From Phytoseiulus persimilis (lineage: Eukaryota > Arthropoda > Arachnida > Mesostigmata > Phytoseiidae): a stretch of DNA of 64,000 nt. The DNA lies in contig CM075101.1 of the NCBI GenBank assembly GCA_037576195.1, forward strand, positions 34,596,001 through 34,660,000. Reading direction: 5' to 3'. The notes below the pieces were generated by a model. It saw nothing but the letters and a program-made list of their open reading frames with translations. It made no database searches and was not told the origin of the DNA. A program made the position numbers and the translations under genes. This document shows positions 11,206 to 24,561 of this stretch, one piece after another (position 1 is the first letter of the stretch; the number at the start of each line of letters is the position of its first letter).

Positions 11206-14200
11206 TCAAGAGCTTAATGGAAACAGCGAAAACTTCTCATGTGATGGCGAATGGGCAGGGGAATCAAGGAGAAAGTATCCTTCAAATGCCTGCCTCAAGC
11301 AATCGTCGGTGCTGTTCAACGACGATCGACGTGTTTCGGTGCTTCATCAAAGCGGCCTTCCAGAGCACGCCTCCAGAGGTCGGGTGGGAAGAGTGCTGCA
11401 CATTCCGAAACGTTTTGATGTCTGTGCTCGGACCTTTGATCCGTCTGGAGTTCGATGAAGTGGAGCTCTTGCGAGAGTTTCGCTGATGCTAGTTTCAAAC
11501 TTTGCAGTCCCCGTGATTCAAACGTATTACTCGAGCGCGCGTTCAACATCATCTGAAACTCACGGCCGAATTCTCGATCCTGATGAGTACAAAACGTTCC
11601 TTTCAATGAATCATGTAATGCTTGGACTGGGAGAGCTGACGCACCTGAGAACCGGGGAGTGTGCGTTCGAGCACACATTCACATACAAACATACTGAACA
11701 GCAGGTATCCGTTCGGAATTAGGCTGCTGGGATTCAGACATCAAACAGTATTGATCCGTTTACATGTATTGGGTGCTTGCAGAAGTTCTGCGAGCTAAAC
11801 TTTGACAGCTCATAACTCCGCATACAGGAGGGGTCATTACCTTGGTCTCGCCGGAATAGCGCAATTGCGATTTTCCGACCCTTTCGGTAAAACCTTTGGT
11901 GTTGGCAAGTCGCTCGTTGGATCAAAACGAACTTGGCAGCAGCTGAAAGCTGGCTGAATTTCGTGTATTTTGAGTTATGAGTTGTCGAAGGTTAGCGCTC
12001 AGGTATTTTGCAACCACCCCATATTTCACACTGGAAGCAATCGCAACCAACTTTTCGGAGTCATGAGCTCTCTAAGAAGTCGTCCTAGTATGGTCGGAAC
12101 AACCGATCTCAAGTAACTTGCAGCTTGAGAATCGAGCCTAGCTTTCGAAGAAGATTGCCGATTCGACATCACCGTGAGAATCAGACGGCAAGAACTATCC
12201 TCAAGTTCTTGAGAGCCGCATTCTGTCATCGATAGCTCCATCAGCAGCCAATGTCATGAGGACGATAGTTGCACTGTTAACTCTGAAGAGCGTCCGCTGA
12301 TTCGTTTAACGGACTGCAGAAATGAATTCGGAGAACCACCAGCCGATCACAGGGATGGTTTGAAACTTCGCTCTCTTCCATGTTCTCGAGAAATCTGACC
12401 GAAAACCGAAGATGAAGTCCTCCTGAAGCGAATCTTCATCCACATTTTCGCACCAATCACATGTACGAAAATATTCGAGCGAGCGTTTCCACGTGCGATC
12501 GGACGGACCGACGGGAGAACAGATTCTCGGCGAAGCTTTCGCCTGGAGATGGGTCAAAACGCCTTCTTTTCGTAATGTCGGCACCTTTCTAAAGGTACCG
12601 CGATTTCCATACGCTGCCGGTCGAGTCGGAGCCGTTTCATTCCTGCTGTGCACTCCATTAGGTAAAACCACCGTCGCAATTGGAGTTCGTCGGAAAGTAT
12701 CCGTCGGCGATCCTGAACGAATGCCGATTCCGACTGCGAGGCTCAGCTACCATTCACAACTGTCGCCTGAGTGGAACTTTTCCTCCCAGATTCAAAATGA
12801 TCAGACAGAGTGTGGCGCATGCGCGACTCTCTCGCAGACGTGAGCATTTTAGAAGAAATCAACTCGTTGGTCTCCAGTTACGAGAGGACATGTCGCTGTC
12901 GACGTAGGAGACGAAGCCGAGAAAATGGCTGAGCAGAATAATTCATTGCGGGCACTGTCGCGTCTCTCGGTCTTCGCAAAGAAGACGAATTCGATCGGGA
13001 AAGGGAAGCCATTAGGCAGAATGAATCCTCATTACGCTGACGATGTCGCACGTACGCACGTCAGTGCTCCAACTCGATGCAGTGGGTATGTAGCGCACAA
13101 ATTACAATACAGGCTTTGTAGTCGACGCCATGATTGATGGTAATCGTTTAGCCGCGATCGAGGTTGAGGCATTTGTTAAGAAAAAGAGCGCTCTCCACCG
13201 AAAAGTGTCTGTCGTTGTATTCTCGCGACCTCGAGGGATTCCTCGCCGAATCTCGTCGTTGGCGCTTTAGCCTTGAGAGTCCTCAATGCTAAAAGCATTG
13301 CGTTGTGACTCAGGTGAACAAAAGAATGGGAGGAAGATCAGACTCCCGGACGACGTCAGTCGCGACGGTGGGAGTGCCTCCCGGCAGCCCCTTCTGTCGG
13401 TCGGTCGGCCGGCCGGTCGCCCCTCCCGCCTGCCCTTAGCTTAAGTGAATGAGTCTGAGGTTAAATCAAGGACACTTTACGCATGGGAGAGTATGAAAAG
13501 GGTTCGCTCGCAGCGGCAGGAAGACGTGGGAAGCCAGGAGTTTGCCGGGCTCCTTCGGGAAGCACAACCACCCGGCAGGGTTGACCCTCAGTTGGTCCGA
13601 ACGCCTTCAACCAAGGAACGAGGGAAGTTCCGAGTGTGCTCGGAAAAGTTTAAATTGAAAATAAATATTTTCCCGCCTGGCATTCGTGATACCCCGTCTG
13701 GCTCTCTCTGTTCGGCTGAAAGTCATTCACAAGCAGCGGAGCTCCACCACCTTGGAGGAGTTCACCACGTTGAGTCCCGTTCTAGAAACACACGGCGACC
13801 TTGCGGCGGAGCTTGACACCACTTGGCCAACCTGCATTCCGACTGCTCGAACACCAGCTTCTCCTAGAGACTCTGAAGTTGTACTATAGTCTCTGTCAGA
13901 ACCAATCTAATTGCGGGACAAAGACATCGACCTTTATCTGTTGCTCGGCTGCCTCGTTCCACCAAATAAGACGTCGTGTGACGAAGCTTGGAACGAGTTC
14001 CCGAATCAGTCGAGAGGTTCGCCGGTACAACTTTGAATCTATTCAATCAGAGCCACCGAAACCGACCGAGCTCTGCGGATGCTGTGGGGGAAGGTCGGAC
14101 AGAGGGTATCCGCCGCCAACGAACTTCTCGCACGATTCCGGGAATTCCAGGTGTTCGTGCTGAACATTTTCCGTCTGGACCTTCCCGCGAAACGTCAACC

Positions 14201-16799
14201 AAATGTGCTCAGCGCTCTCGTTCGGGATCGAACGCAGAAACGCTCCGCGTGGCGAGCGGTTCGAGCCGGGGTCGTCTTACGGTTCGATAAGCTACGTAAC
14301 TCGTCCCGGTTGAAAGCCGAACGCCCCGGTCGCTGAATAACACGATTCCTGCGCGGGTGCCGCCAAAGCCTCGCAGGAGTGTACATGACGTCTGAAAAAG
14401 AGCTGAATGATCGTCTCAACCAGTTGACGTCGCTCGAGTCGGAATGATTGGCGTCTCGTCATTTTTCTACCCTCGCTCCCAGCTCAGGGCTCTTCTCCGT
14501 TTGTCGGTGGGTCGGACCATCTATCCATCCGTTCGTTCGCCCCTCTGTACTGCTCTCGTTCTCGCTTCATCTTTCTCCTCCGTTCAGAGTCGGTTGATTT
14601 TTTGCTCAACGTTCTCACTGGGATAAAAAGGAGCACTTTGCCGCCGGCCATTAAGGACAGCCAGTGAGTGAGCGAGTGAGTCAGTCAGCCGGCCGGCCAC
14701 CCAGCCAACCAGCCAGAATTCTCCTCCGTTTTCGTCCGACCGGTCTCACTTGTTTACAAATGAACGCAAAGCTTTCCTTTCCCTTTCGTTTTCCCGCTCC
14801 CTCCGAATCTTTTCTTTCAAGGAAGCTCGAAAACCGGGGCCTTCCCTTCCACCTTACAGTTCCTCATCATTCCTCTTGCTTGGTGCTGTATGGCGCCATC
14901 TCTGGTACGTTAGGCGCCCTCCTTTCGTCGACTTTCTTGCGGCGGTGGTGGCGGCGGCGGTGGTTGCTGCAGCAACGGCGGCGGCGCGGAAGAGATCCCC
15001 AGGATTTATTTCGCAGCTTATCGAGACTTTTCTCCTCTCCTCTGTCCTGGCTCGATGGTCAAGCACGGCTGAACTGCAGTCCGCCGGCTCCCAGTTCTCC
15101 CCCTGCGTCTTCTCGCTCAATTTCCTCGTCCTGGTACGGCGTCTCCTCTCTGGTTCCTCTCCTTTGGAAAGGTCTCGCCGCCGCCGCCACTGAAACGCAG
15201 TGACTCCGGAAGGATCCTCTCCCGTTCTCCTCCTTGTGTCCTTTTCCCGTTGTGTTCTGCTCTGCTTTCGTTCCGAACGACGATGGCAACGCTGTCGTCA
15301 TTGACTTCGTTTTAACAATTTATTTCCTATCGAGAGATCCCTGAAGCACCCTGACTTTGTCGCAATCTTCCTCCGAAAAGGTCAGTTCTATGAATGTTTA
15401 CCTTCTGCCGACCCACTCAAAACTAATGAAACGAATTCTGCGAACGAACAAAGCGAAGAGGAAAGGCTGCGGGCAACAGTTCTTCCTAGTCGCGAAGTTG
15501 AGGGCTCAGACATCGGACAGCCGGAAACAGGCTCTTGAGGCCGCGACTTGGTTGGAATCGAATCCCGAATGATTCTTTCGTCGGGTCAAGGCAATCAACG
15601 ACCGCGTTCACCGGAATACATCCTAAGGAGGAGCCGAGCTCTGGAAACGAAGTATCCGGAATATTCCTCGGTGAATGCCGCAAAGGGGAGTTCGCGCTCC
15701 CGCAGGAAGCCGCTCCAGCTCCGCGGCGTCGGCTCGTGAAACGCATGGCCTGCGGCAATTATAACAACCCGGCCCAAACAGATGGTCGTTGGCCCAATGG
15801 TCGTTAGAATGTTCCGGGAATGCCCTTGGACGCAGGGGACGAATTACCGAGCCCAAAAGCAAACGCGCTACGTAATCAGGAAGAAGCAATGGACCTTGAC
15901 GGGCCGGCGAGACTTCCGAGACTGTTGACGTGGGAAGTGATCGGAACCGAGTTGCCACGATAAGCTCATCGGGAGGCCCCATAGACGAACAAGCTGGCGA
16001 TCACTGGGGCTAGGATTTTATTTCTCCCTCGCGCGGACTCTACGGACCTCACCGGAATTGAAAAGTTGGCGGAAAAAACGCTCCCGACCAATGGGAAAAC
16101 AACTTCCACTCTGGACGACCACCGATTCGAAACTCGCTCCCCTATAAATTCGATCTCGAAGAAAGCTGGACGGCCTTGGTTGCAGCTCGCGACAAATATT
16201 TTTCATATTAGGCGATGTGGTAAATCACCCTTTTCCGCGACCAGCCGTTACTTGAGCTCCGCCAGCATTGACCTTCGTTCTGCGCCGAGCTGGCTATTCG
16301 CGAGAGCTAGCGAATCTCAACGAAATTCACGCTGGCTCGACAAAAGTTTCGATGCTGAGTGTCGAATATCGTCCGCGTGCTCGCTCCGTCCCCCGTCTGC
16401 TCGGTTCCCCGTGTAAAATAGAAGTCCCTCAGGACATCGGAGGCGGCCGACGACTCGAACGACAGCAACTGCGCTCGCTGCAGCCCCAGCAGCGTCAAGT
16501 GTCAGACGCTGTCGGGCGCGCGAGAAACTCTTCTGCACACCGAGTCGGCGGCACAACCTTCGAGCCAATATCCTGGATGAAGGGGAAAGTGAAAAAATAG
16601 TGACGACAACTGATCCCTCACGGAGCTATGATCAGAACTCTTCAACCTGAGCGACTCTGGGTGACGGCGTCGCGTCGATAGGATGTAACACGGGCGCGGG
16701 GTCGTTCGTGACTTGAGCTCGACTCGAATCCGTCTCGTTTTTTTTCCTGTGTTGACGAGCATCTCCGAATTCAGTGCAGCGACGACAACTGGTGACAAC

Positions 16800-16800
<1 letters not shown>
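11206..16800. other. No recognised gene
   Basis: The open frames at 14664-15203 are Ser/Arg/Pro-rich and come from simple GCGGCGG- and CTCC-type sequence. No conserved motif is seen. Local G+C-rich patches (13380-13440, 14930-15000) could be promoter-like, but there is no gene to attach them to. Confidence 0.45.

Positions 16801-16860
<60 letters not shown>
16801..16860. repeat. Perfect (AC)30 microsatellite
   Basis: Sixty bases of uninterrupted AC. It creates spurious Cys/Val frames on the complement. Uninterrupted length suggests it is highly variable between individuals. Confidence 0.98.
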
Positions 16861-16862
<2 letters not shown>

Positions 16863-17659
16863 TGAGTGCGAGCTTTTTTTAACGAGCCACGTCTACTCCA
16901 TCCTTCTGCGGTGCTTTTAGTTCTTCCTCAGGCGTTGTGTGCACTAGGTTCGGGCTTGGGAGCCCCGTTTGTCAACAGCGACAAAAATAGATCGTCGGGC
17001 AAGTGTTAGTCCACAATCTATCGCCGGCTCGCAGTTTCTTGGTGGTTCTCGTTTCTCGCGGGGGAGACCTGAACCCTGGCGCCAAGGTGGATCAAGAGTT
17101 CGTTCCTCGAACTCGGATGTGGGGTTGGATATTTTTCGGGATGATTCAATTCATAAGGAACTCTGTTGCCCAGTCGCCTGCGCGTCTCCTGGCTGTTGTG
17201 ATGTTCAATCGAGACATGTGTTCGAGTTGTGGAACTGAGCGGCCTAACGAACGTCGGCCTGCTGCCGGTCGACGACCAGAGCTGCGAAGTAAAGAATTCC
17301 CCAGAGTTTCCAGAGAATTCAGATCACGCTCCGCAAGGCGTTGGCACATCTTCTCGTCTCAAGCCGCCCGCTCATCGCCAGCCGGCTCGACGGAAGGATG
17401 GACCGTGGTTGGTCGGTTAGCCGTGCTGAATTCTCCCGGTCTGATCGATCTGACGCCCGTTCGGAGAGTAAAAACCTGGATCGGTTCTCCACCAGAGTCC
17501 GATCGGCGACCGTGTCTAGAGAACGGAACTTCTGCCAGCTGAGATTCGGAGAGTCCCCAAGGTCGTGGCTCCGAACCGATCGTTCGACGGCTGGAAATCA
17601 GCTGCTAGCGGGATGAGTTGAACGTAACGGCGGAAAGAGTACCGGTCAGTCATCAGTAA

Positions 17660-17838
17660 GGCTAGGTAATTCAGGCATTCATCATTTTATACCTCCCATC
17701 TATCTAGATAGGGAGATGGATGAATGAGTCCCTGATGGCCGCTCTCAAGACAATTATGCATAATCCATCAATCTATCCATTCATGCATTTATGTACTGAT
17801 GGATGATGATTAATTAATGACGCCTGAATTTCTCAGCC
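17660..17838. mobile_element. MITE-like palindromic element, 179 bp
   Basis: The left end GGCTAGGTAATTCAGGC and the complement of the right end GGCTGAGAAATTCAGGC form a terminal inverted repeat. The interior is AT-rich and full of ATCCATC/GATGGAT motifs that can fold back, unlike the surrounding sequence. There is no coding frame and I see no clear target duplication. Confidence 0.45.
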
Positions 17839-20324
17839 CTGGTCATGAGACACTATGTGCGCCCGTCCATGTCGCAACTATGAAGAGCGGCCTCTGAAGG
17901 ACGCGAACGAGTGAACGAGTCAAAGACTGTGCTACCTGTCAGAGCGGGGAACGTGGCCGGGTTTACCATCATTGCCCATGCAATAAGCATGGGTAGGAAC
18001 AGCCGAATGGCTCAACCAGGATCTCGGTCTGTCGTTCCGGCTCCATTTTGCGATCAGCCTCTCCCGCAGCTAGAGCTAGAACAGCGCTGACCCTCCACTC
18101 TCCACCCGGAACTAATCTGGAAACTCTAGGATACCGACGCAAAACAATAGATAGGACTATCGTCTCAAACTTCCTCTCAGTGGGGTCCACGAATCACCGC
18201 GGGAGCGATTGTGATGCTCAGGTCTCGGTGGATTCTCGGAAGGAATATTCCTTCATATTCCTTTCCGGCTCACACGATCGCGGCCTTTACTTGCGGTTCT
18301 GTGCGAGATTATTGAGGGGAAGACAGCGCTACTCTCTAACGCAGCCTGCATGATGACATTCGTGTTAAGCCATAACCAAGAGAGACGACGGATCTCAATA
18401 GGGTCCCGATCACGTCCGACCGAGACCGTCTGCCCGAGGTTCTTTGGTATAGCAGTCTGTTCTCTCGACTGTGGCTGCTTATCGCCGCCAGAGGAGATAT
18501 CGAGGGCAGGAATGAAGGCTAACTGGGGCCCCAGGGGCCCACGACGGGGGTCGGCTCCGGTCGGAGCCATGCGAACGCACTGAAAGAAGGAAGTCGATGA
18601 GGAATGAGCCAAAACAAATGCAAGATAATTAGGAATCCGTCGATTGCGGAATATTACGACGCGCAGTGTAGCCTACAGCGGTGCCTGACGGAGGAGGATG
18701 CGCATGATCGATCGAGCGAGCTAAAAGTTCTCCGATGAATTTTGAACGCGGCGCCGACTTAACCAGTGACTGAGCCGCTCCCAGAGAGCTCAAGCCCTCG
18801 CGTTCTAAATCGTTTGAATTTGAAACGAAGTTATGTTACTGTCGCCGTGTTCCACCAAAACCGTAGAGCGGATTATTCCCTTCACTCCGCGCTCGACCCC
18901 TCTCATCACACTTTTCGCACATTCCCGAACGTTTCCCAACCGCTCCGAGGCCTGCTGCCACGGAATTCTGTGTTTGTTCACGATCGCGTCCCAAACTTTG
19001 GAAGCTCCGCTCCCCACGGAAGCGGACGCAAGTTTTCTCATTCCGTCATTCGCGTTGTCTGGGCCTTCGGCGCCCGGATATTCACTGTGCGGGTTCAACC
19101 CTTATCAGATCTGGTTCCACAACACCGCTATTGTCAGTGATGAGAGTGGCTGAATCGCATAATCGTGATTCGCGCCGTCAGAAATCCGGTCCTGTTTCGC
19201 TTGTCACGCAACGGCGCTCCTGTGGAGACGAATGGTCAATTTGAAATTGACTCAGGGCACTTCTGCCTCATGTCCGCGGCAGGGGTTATGCTGCACGACT
19301 GGGGAATTCGACGGGGAGCACTCATACAAACTAACAACGGAGCCACGGTTCACGGAGCGCGTTGAATTGATGACGACCGCTGTTTCACAAATTAGTTATC
19401 CACAATTGTCTCACGGTCTTTCGACCAATATTCCGACAAAGCAGGAGGAGGATATTATCGAGTCTCGCTGCAACTTCTAAACGCATGCTCAATGCGACGC
19501 AGGTCCAGCTGAATCGCCTCCGTCGCCAGAGAACAACCGGGGACGCTCGAGCACAGTATTCATCGAGACCTTCGGCCGAAGACGCTCCCCTGGACACGCT
19601 GCTGCTCTCAGCAGGCTTCCGAGGTGGGAGTAGCGATGAGCACTACGTCGCGGTATGTATCCAGTTCCTCCCAGAGGGATAGATGTTCGCGATCCACGGG
19701 AATCCCAAGTCAATAGGAGGAATAGCAGAAACTGTTTTGAATAGACAATTCTTTAGATGGTTCCTTGCGCTCAGTCCGGGAACGGTTCGCTGATCTCTCT
19801 CCTCTGGGAGAGAGTACTTGTTTCCCCTCATTCGTTTTAATTTCTACCGCGCTTGGCAGTGCAGTTCCTTCCAGTTCTCCCTATCTGCATCGGTACAACG
19901 GCAACCTAACCAGCTATCCCCCAATGTGTAGCCTCTGGGGAGTCATTTTTCAGTATTCCTCTTATTTCGTTCCCTTTGCCCTTGTAGTTGAGCATCACTC
20001 CCAACCACCCGACACTCGCCGACCGATGCGAAACGGAATTTCCTGTTCCGGAAACGGTTGCTCCTCCATCGTTCTCGTTCGGTTTCATCTTTCTTTCTCA
20101 GTGATTCACTCGGAACGACCTAGTGACCGCTTAGCGCCGTCTTAGGAGTCGCTGGATGTTTCAAATCGTTTCTGTACAACTTGACTCGTTGCATGCGATG
20201 TGAACCCAAGCCCATCCCTCAAGATGTCTGAGTTCAGTCTTCGGAATCGTTTTGCGATGCACACTTCTGAACAGATTTGAGAGAAATTAGCGTCAGAGAC
20301 CACGTTCATAGGTACTCTGAAATC
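17839..20324. other. No recognised gene
   Basis: Short frames only, no family resemblance, no clear repeat structure. Confidence 0.5.
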
Positions 20325-20533
20325 GCTCAAATAACGGACCCTTAATTTCACCAACTATCCCTCAGATAACGGACTCGTCAGATGACGAAGCTCTCAGATC
20401 ACGGACTCCGGGTCGCAGGCCTGTATGATACACATGAAATTTCGAAAAAAGTTTTGTTGGAGAAGATAGTGAGCCGCGAATATCCGAGGGGTCGATCTGA
20501 CCAGATTCCTGGGGTCCGTGAAGCCTATTTCAG

Positions 20534-20660
20534 GATCGATCTGACCATATCCTTTGTAGTCCTCGGAGGTGATTCCGGGGTCGATCTGACCATACTTTTC
20601 AAAGTCCTTGGAGGTAATTTCGAGATCGACTTGACGATATTTGTGGAGTCACGGATGCCA
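20534..20660. repeat. 45-bp minisatellite array, locus 2a
   Basis: About three units with exact 45-bp spacing of GATCTGACCATA..., each containing AGTCC and GGAGGTGATTCCGG. Its orientation is opposite to the arrays at 8.1 and 20.8 kb. Confidence 0.8.
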
Positions 20661-20787
20661 AATACCTTGAAATGCTCTGAATAATGGACCCCTCAGATGA
20701 CGGAATTCCAGTTGCAGGCCTGCATGCTATGTTCTGATACTCAAGTGAGTTTCATTGGAGGAACAAATGAGCCGTGGAAAAGTGATC

Positions 20788-20945
20788 ACAGACCCCCAAA
20801 AGTATGGTCAGGTCGATCCCGGAATCACCTCCATGGACTCCCAGAAGAAAGGTCAGATCGATCCTGAAATTGCCTTCATCGACCCCCAAGAGCAAGATCA
20901 GATTGATCCCGGAACCAACCCCGTAGAGCCCCGGAGGAAAGATAT
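20788..20945. repeat. 45-bp minisatellite array, locus 2b
   Basis: About 3.5 units of 45 bp with core GGTCAGATCGATCC, running opposite to locus 2a. Because 45 is a multiple of three, one plus-strand frame reads 15-residue repeats of the type GQVDPGITSMDSQK / GQIDPEIAFIDPQE. There is no sign that it is translated. Confidence 0.8.
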
Positions 20946-21010
20946 CTGAAGAGTTTGTTATCTGAGGGTTCCGTTATCTGGGGGGTGCGTTATCTGAGGA
21001 GTCCATTAGA

Positions 21011-24000
21011 CGTGTGATTTCAGGGTAACCGTTGTTCGGATAGGAGGAGCATCTGTTCACGTCGAATGATTAGAAGATTGCCATGAATACTTTCGGGCTG
21101 ATCATTAGCAAGCAAATAACTCTGACTGTTGTGCTTTCTTTGTTTCTGTGTATATACCCGGGGAATCCGATTCCGGGAATGAAGTCCTGGAGTGTCGGAA
21201 CCGGGTGCAGCATGAGCGCGGGCTCACTCGCTATTTATTTCTCAAATTCGGACTGACTCTCCCGTAACAGCCGATTCGGATCCAAAAATAGTCGAACTGT
21301 TCACTCGGCTGTGATCGCTGCAGGCCTTTAGGCTCGTGGATTCCGGAGAAGTCCGAACCGGGATCTTCGATATTCAGAAAGGACGCGGGCCGAAGATTTT
21401 CGCATGCCGTATTTCCGTCCGTGGTCTCGAGAGTGACACCAGCACCTGCGTTCTCCGACTGCCGGGCCGCCTGGCTGAAACGCCCTTGATGCGATAATGT
21501 CACCACACACAAACTCGAGTCGCCAAATACTCGGAGAAATGCGGAACAGGATGGAGACGAGTCACCGTAGGTGGAAACACGATCACGGCTGCGCCCTCAT
21601 CTAAATGACAGGGTCGAATCCGCGAACTTATGTCTTTCGAAAGTTTCCACCCAAATGTCAAACACGAAACGTATCCACAAGCTCTTCACAAGATGTGTCG
21701 GAGCCCTCGCAGTATGAATGTTTCAGCTCCACCCCGATTGGAACGCTTGGATGCCGCGGACGCATGATGCGTGATGCCAAGTCTGGATGCGCACAGTTTG
21801 GAAGCCTGTGATACTTGTCGTCTATGATTTCGAGGACGTAGGTGAGGGCGTGACTTCCCGAGAACCACTCGAAGACGGACTGACCCGGTCTTTCTACGCA
21901 CGAGCAAACGAAAATTCAAACAGCGGTGGATCGGGCACTGGGCATGACGCCGAATGTCATCACAGCGAATACATATGGAGCTGAAGTTGGCATTCTGCGC
22001 ACGCGGTTTCCCCCGGAATTACTGAGTAATGAACTTCGAGCGAGCCGATGTGCGACACGGCTAAAATGCATGGACCGCGTTTTGGTATTCCGAGCAGATA
22101 CGACCCGCTAGATTCGCAGGCGAAAACTACCGTTCTGCTTGAACATCGTCTGCAGAACCGGATGGCAGAATCCAGCAACGATGTTTTTGCACAGGTCCTC
22201 TGCTCGAGTCAGCTTCTCCCGCGTTTCTGCTGCTCCTGCCGCCGCCGCCATCAATTCCACTTGAGTCGCACGGTGGAGTCGCGCTTGCTCGACTCGTCCA
22301 TTAAAAACGTGTTGGTTGTTCCAATTAGGGGCTCGATCCCCTGAATAGAACAATCGGCTCCTCCAACCGATACTTTCGCTTTTAGTTCCCCGAGCGGTTC
22401 ATGTGAGACAGTCCCGGACAATGTGGGAAAGGTGGACCCATGCGAGAAGGGATCGCTCGATTTTGCTCTCGAGACGGTACGCAACCATATGCTGTCGTTG
22501 ACAAAGCCCAGGGCTGAGAATGAACTCAGCTCTCGTCCGAGTAGCGGATCGCTGATTCGATCCGATAACACGCCGACAGCAGGACATTGTCATGCTCCGC
22601 ATTCTCGACGAGCCGGCTGACTCGTCACTGCATCGCTGGGGTGTGCTCCACAGGTTCGCGTTTGCATAGTTACTTCGATGCAGAGTCAACTGGGATTCAT
22701 ATCGCAAGCGGTGGAGCGCGTCAGCGATCTATATCGTTGGCGCTCTATCAAACTCCCCACGCTTTCAGTTGGAGATTGGTTCGCATCACTCCGATTCCCT
22801 GCGGATAAAACTCGAAAAGACTCCTCTGGTTCATATCACCAGCCGATTCCACGTAGAACAGAATAGAGCGAATCTAGCGCGAGTTTTCAAGGTATGTCAG
22901 TTCCGAACGTATGCCTCCGGAATAGAGCCGCTGGAATGCCTGGGGAACCTTGTCGTTTCCAGGTTTCCAGTGATAAGAACGCTTCCATTTGTCCGTGAAT
23001 TTCTCGAGCTTTTCAGTGGATGTGATCTTGAGGCGTGTGCCCATAAGCGGAATCGGCGGAACATTGCGGCAGTCCGGAGCCACAGGGGGGTGGAAGGTCG
23101 CGACGAACTCACGGCCCTTATCAGTATCAAACCCTCAGCGTGAATTTCGCAGCGGCAGCAACGAAATTGGGCTTGTTTTCAACGGAACGCGTTACGTTGA
23201 GAACACTGAGAATCTCGAGGTTTTCCTTCATTCCCCTTCGATCACAAGATAAGCACGATGTCTGGGGGTGATTAATACTCCACGAGCCTGTACTACTCGT
23301 TTCGTGTGTAACAGCCAACTTCATGACCACCACCTGGAACACTCCGAAGATAAAACTTCCAATTTGTGAAAAATTTCATCAACTGAAACGTTTCCAGATG
23401 CTCCTTTACGTGGGCGTTTTTTCTTCCTTAGGGGGCCGAGTCTCACGTTTTTCGCGTGTCACGTCGATTTCGTGCCTCATGAGGTAACGGTTTTGGGAAT
23501 ATTTCCGCCCCCTGACGGGCCTTTCCCTATTGTTCGTCCTTTATCGTTCACTCATTAGCATTTTCCGTGATTTCTCAGGTACCTCAAGGAGTGAAAATAT
23601 GTCGCCCTGCTGCGCCGAAAGCGTGCTCGTCAGTGACCTCCCTCTGCAGCATGGGAGGAGCCTTTGTCGAAAACTTCGCTCCAATCAGAAGAACAACTCA
23701 ATGCAGCAGCGATGAAATGGTTCATGTCGTATGCAGAGAAAACGTGCTCAGTGCATGATTCGCGTCATCGCGCATGAGGTTTCAAACAAGCCGTCGTCCT
23801 TTTCGCCGTGAAGAATCAGTCCCAGGTCAGCGACCATGATCTGGAGCCAACGGATCCTGGATGGCCGACTGAACATCTCGCGATTGAGGCCAAGAGCTCT
23901 CGGATGTTTCTCGTGTTAATCACGGAATGAAAGTCACATCACTTATGTGTACGCGAGTCGGAGAGTCCTTCATCTTCAGAGTCCTTCTGCTGTCGACAGC

Positions 24001-24330
24001 AGGCAACGAAGTATTGTATCGACAAGGCCTGCTGTTGGATTTGGTTTCCGGTGAGGGGTGCCTGGTGTGAATGTTCACATTAGCCTCAACGATCGCTTGA
24101 CGCTCAGGGGTGGCCCAATCTCGACAACGTCACACCCCTCTTTTCAGATGACAACCGGGGAGCTATTCCGAGGACGGTGCTCACTGGAACAACCCTAGGA
24201 GCGTGTCGAGGGCTCGCTAGCCCGAGTTGCTGATGTCTCGCCGAACCATCGCAGCACTCGGTGAACCCATTGTTCTACATCCGAGAGAGAGAACGCAACC
24301 CACGTTTCATAAACAGCTATTCGGATTCAA
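21011..24330. other. No firmly recognised gene downstream of neuroligin
   Basis: The stretch holds two weak exon-like frames: minus 22874-23133 (containing FDTDKGREFVATFHPP) and plus 23579-23758 (five Cys after a good acceptor, ttctcag). Neither is linked to neighbouring exons, so neither is annotated as a gene. Confidence 0.4.
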
Positions 24331-24336
24331 TTTATT
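24331..24336 (-). terminator. Polyadenylation signal AATAAA for the neuroligin transcript
   Basis: A canonical AATAAA on the minus strand lies 226 nt past the proposed stop codon, a normal 3' UTR length. I found no better hexamer closer to the stop. Cleavage would fall roughly at 24305-24320. Confidence 0.5.
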
Positions 24337-24561
24337 CTCGTTTTCGAAGTTGATATTTACAAGCTGTACAGATTGAACAGGCCCGCTAGAGCCACAGGAG
24401 AGTTGGGCACCATGTTTGAAGAGTTCTCGATTTCGTCGACATATTGCTAATTTCGGCTCTCTTCGAGTCAATCGATAGGGAATTCGATCCGGTGCCGCAC
24501 ACTTTGTGCCTTTCTATAATATAACTTTCGGATTCCGTCAGCATGCCTCTATATACCCCGC

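Larger units (their letters stand above)
20325..21010. mobile_element. Composite element with opposed minisatellites and CTCAGATAACGG terminal repeats
   Basis: The left end holds several copies of CTCAGATAACGGAC-like motifs (about 20328-20410) and the right end several copies of the complement, GTTATCTGAGG (about 20940-21005). Two direct copies of a module containing GCAGGCCTG and GAGCCG (about 20415-20480 and 20716-20775) each lead into a 45-bp array, but the arrays run in opposite directions. The total length of about 690 bp is close to that of the element at 7771-8453. It is neither a standard MITE nor a SINE that I recognise. Confidence 0.5.

Noticed and set aside
13021..13050. YADD tetrapeptide resembling a reverse-transcriptase active site
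   Set aside because: The flanking residues do not continue as any reverse transcriptase and no other RT block is present, so it is a chance match.
14664..15203. 179-codon plus-strand frame
   Set aside because: Ser/Arg/Pro-rich translation of simple GC-rich sequence, with an equally open overlapping frame in another phase.
16502..16858. Minus-strand open frames beginning with long Cys-Val repeats
   Set aside because: They are translations of the (AC)30 microsatellite and have no coding support.
22318..22345. tRNA T-arm-like hairpin AGGGGCTCGATCCCCT
   Set aside because: The loop is one base short and no matching acceptor or anticodon stems lie at the right distances.
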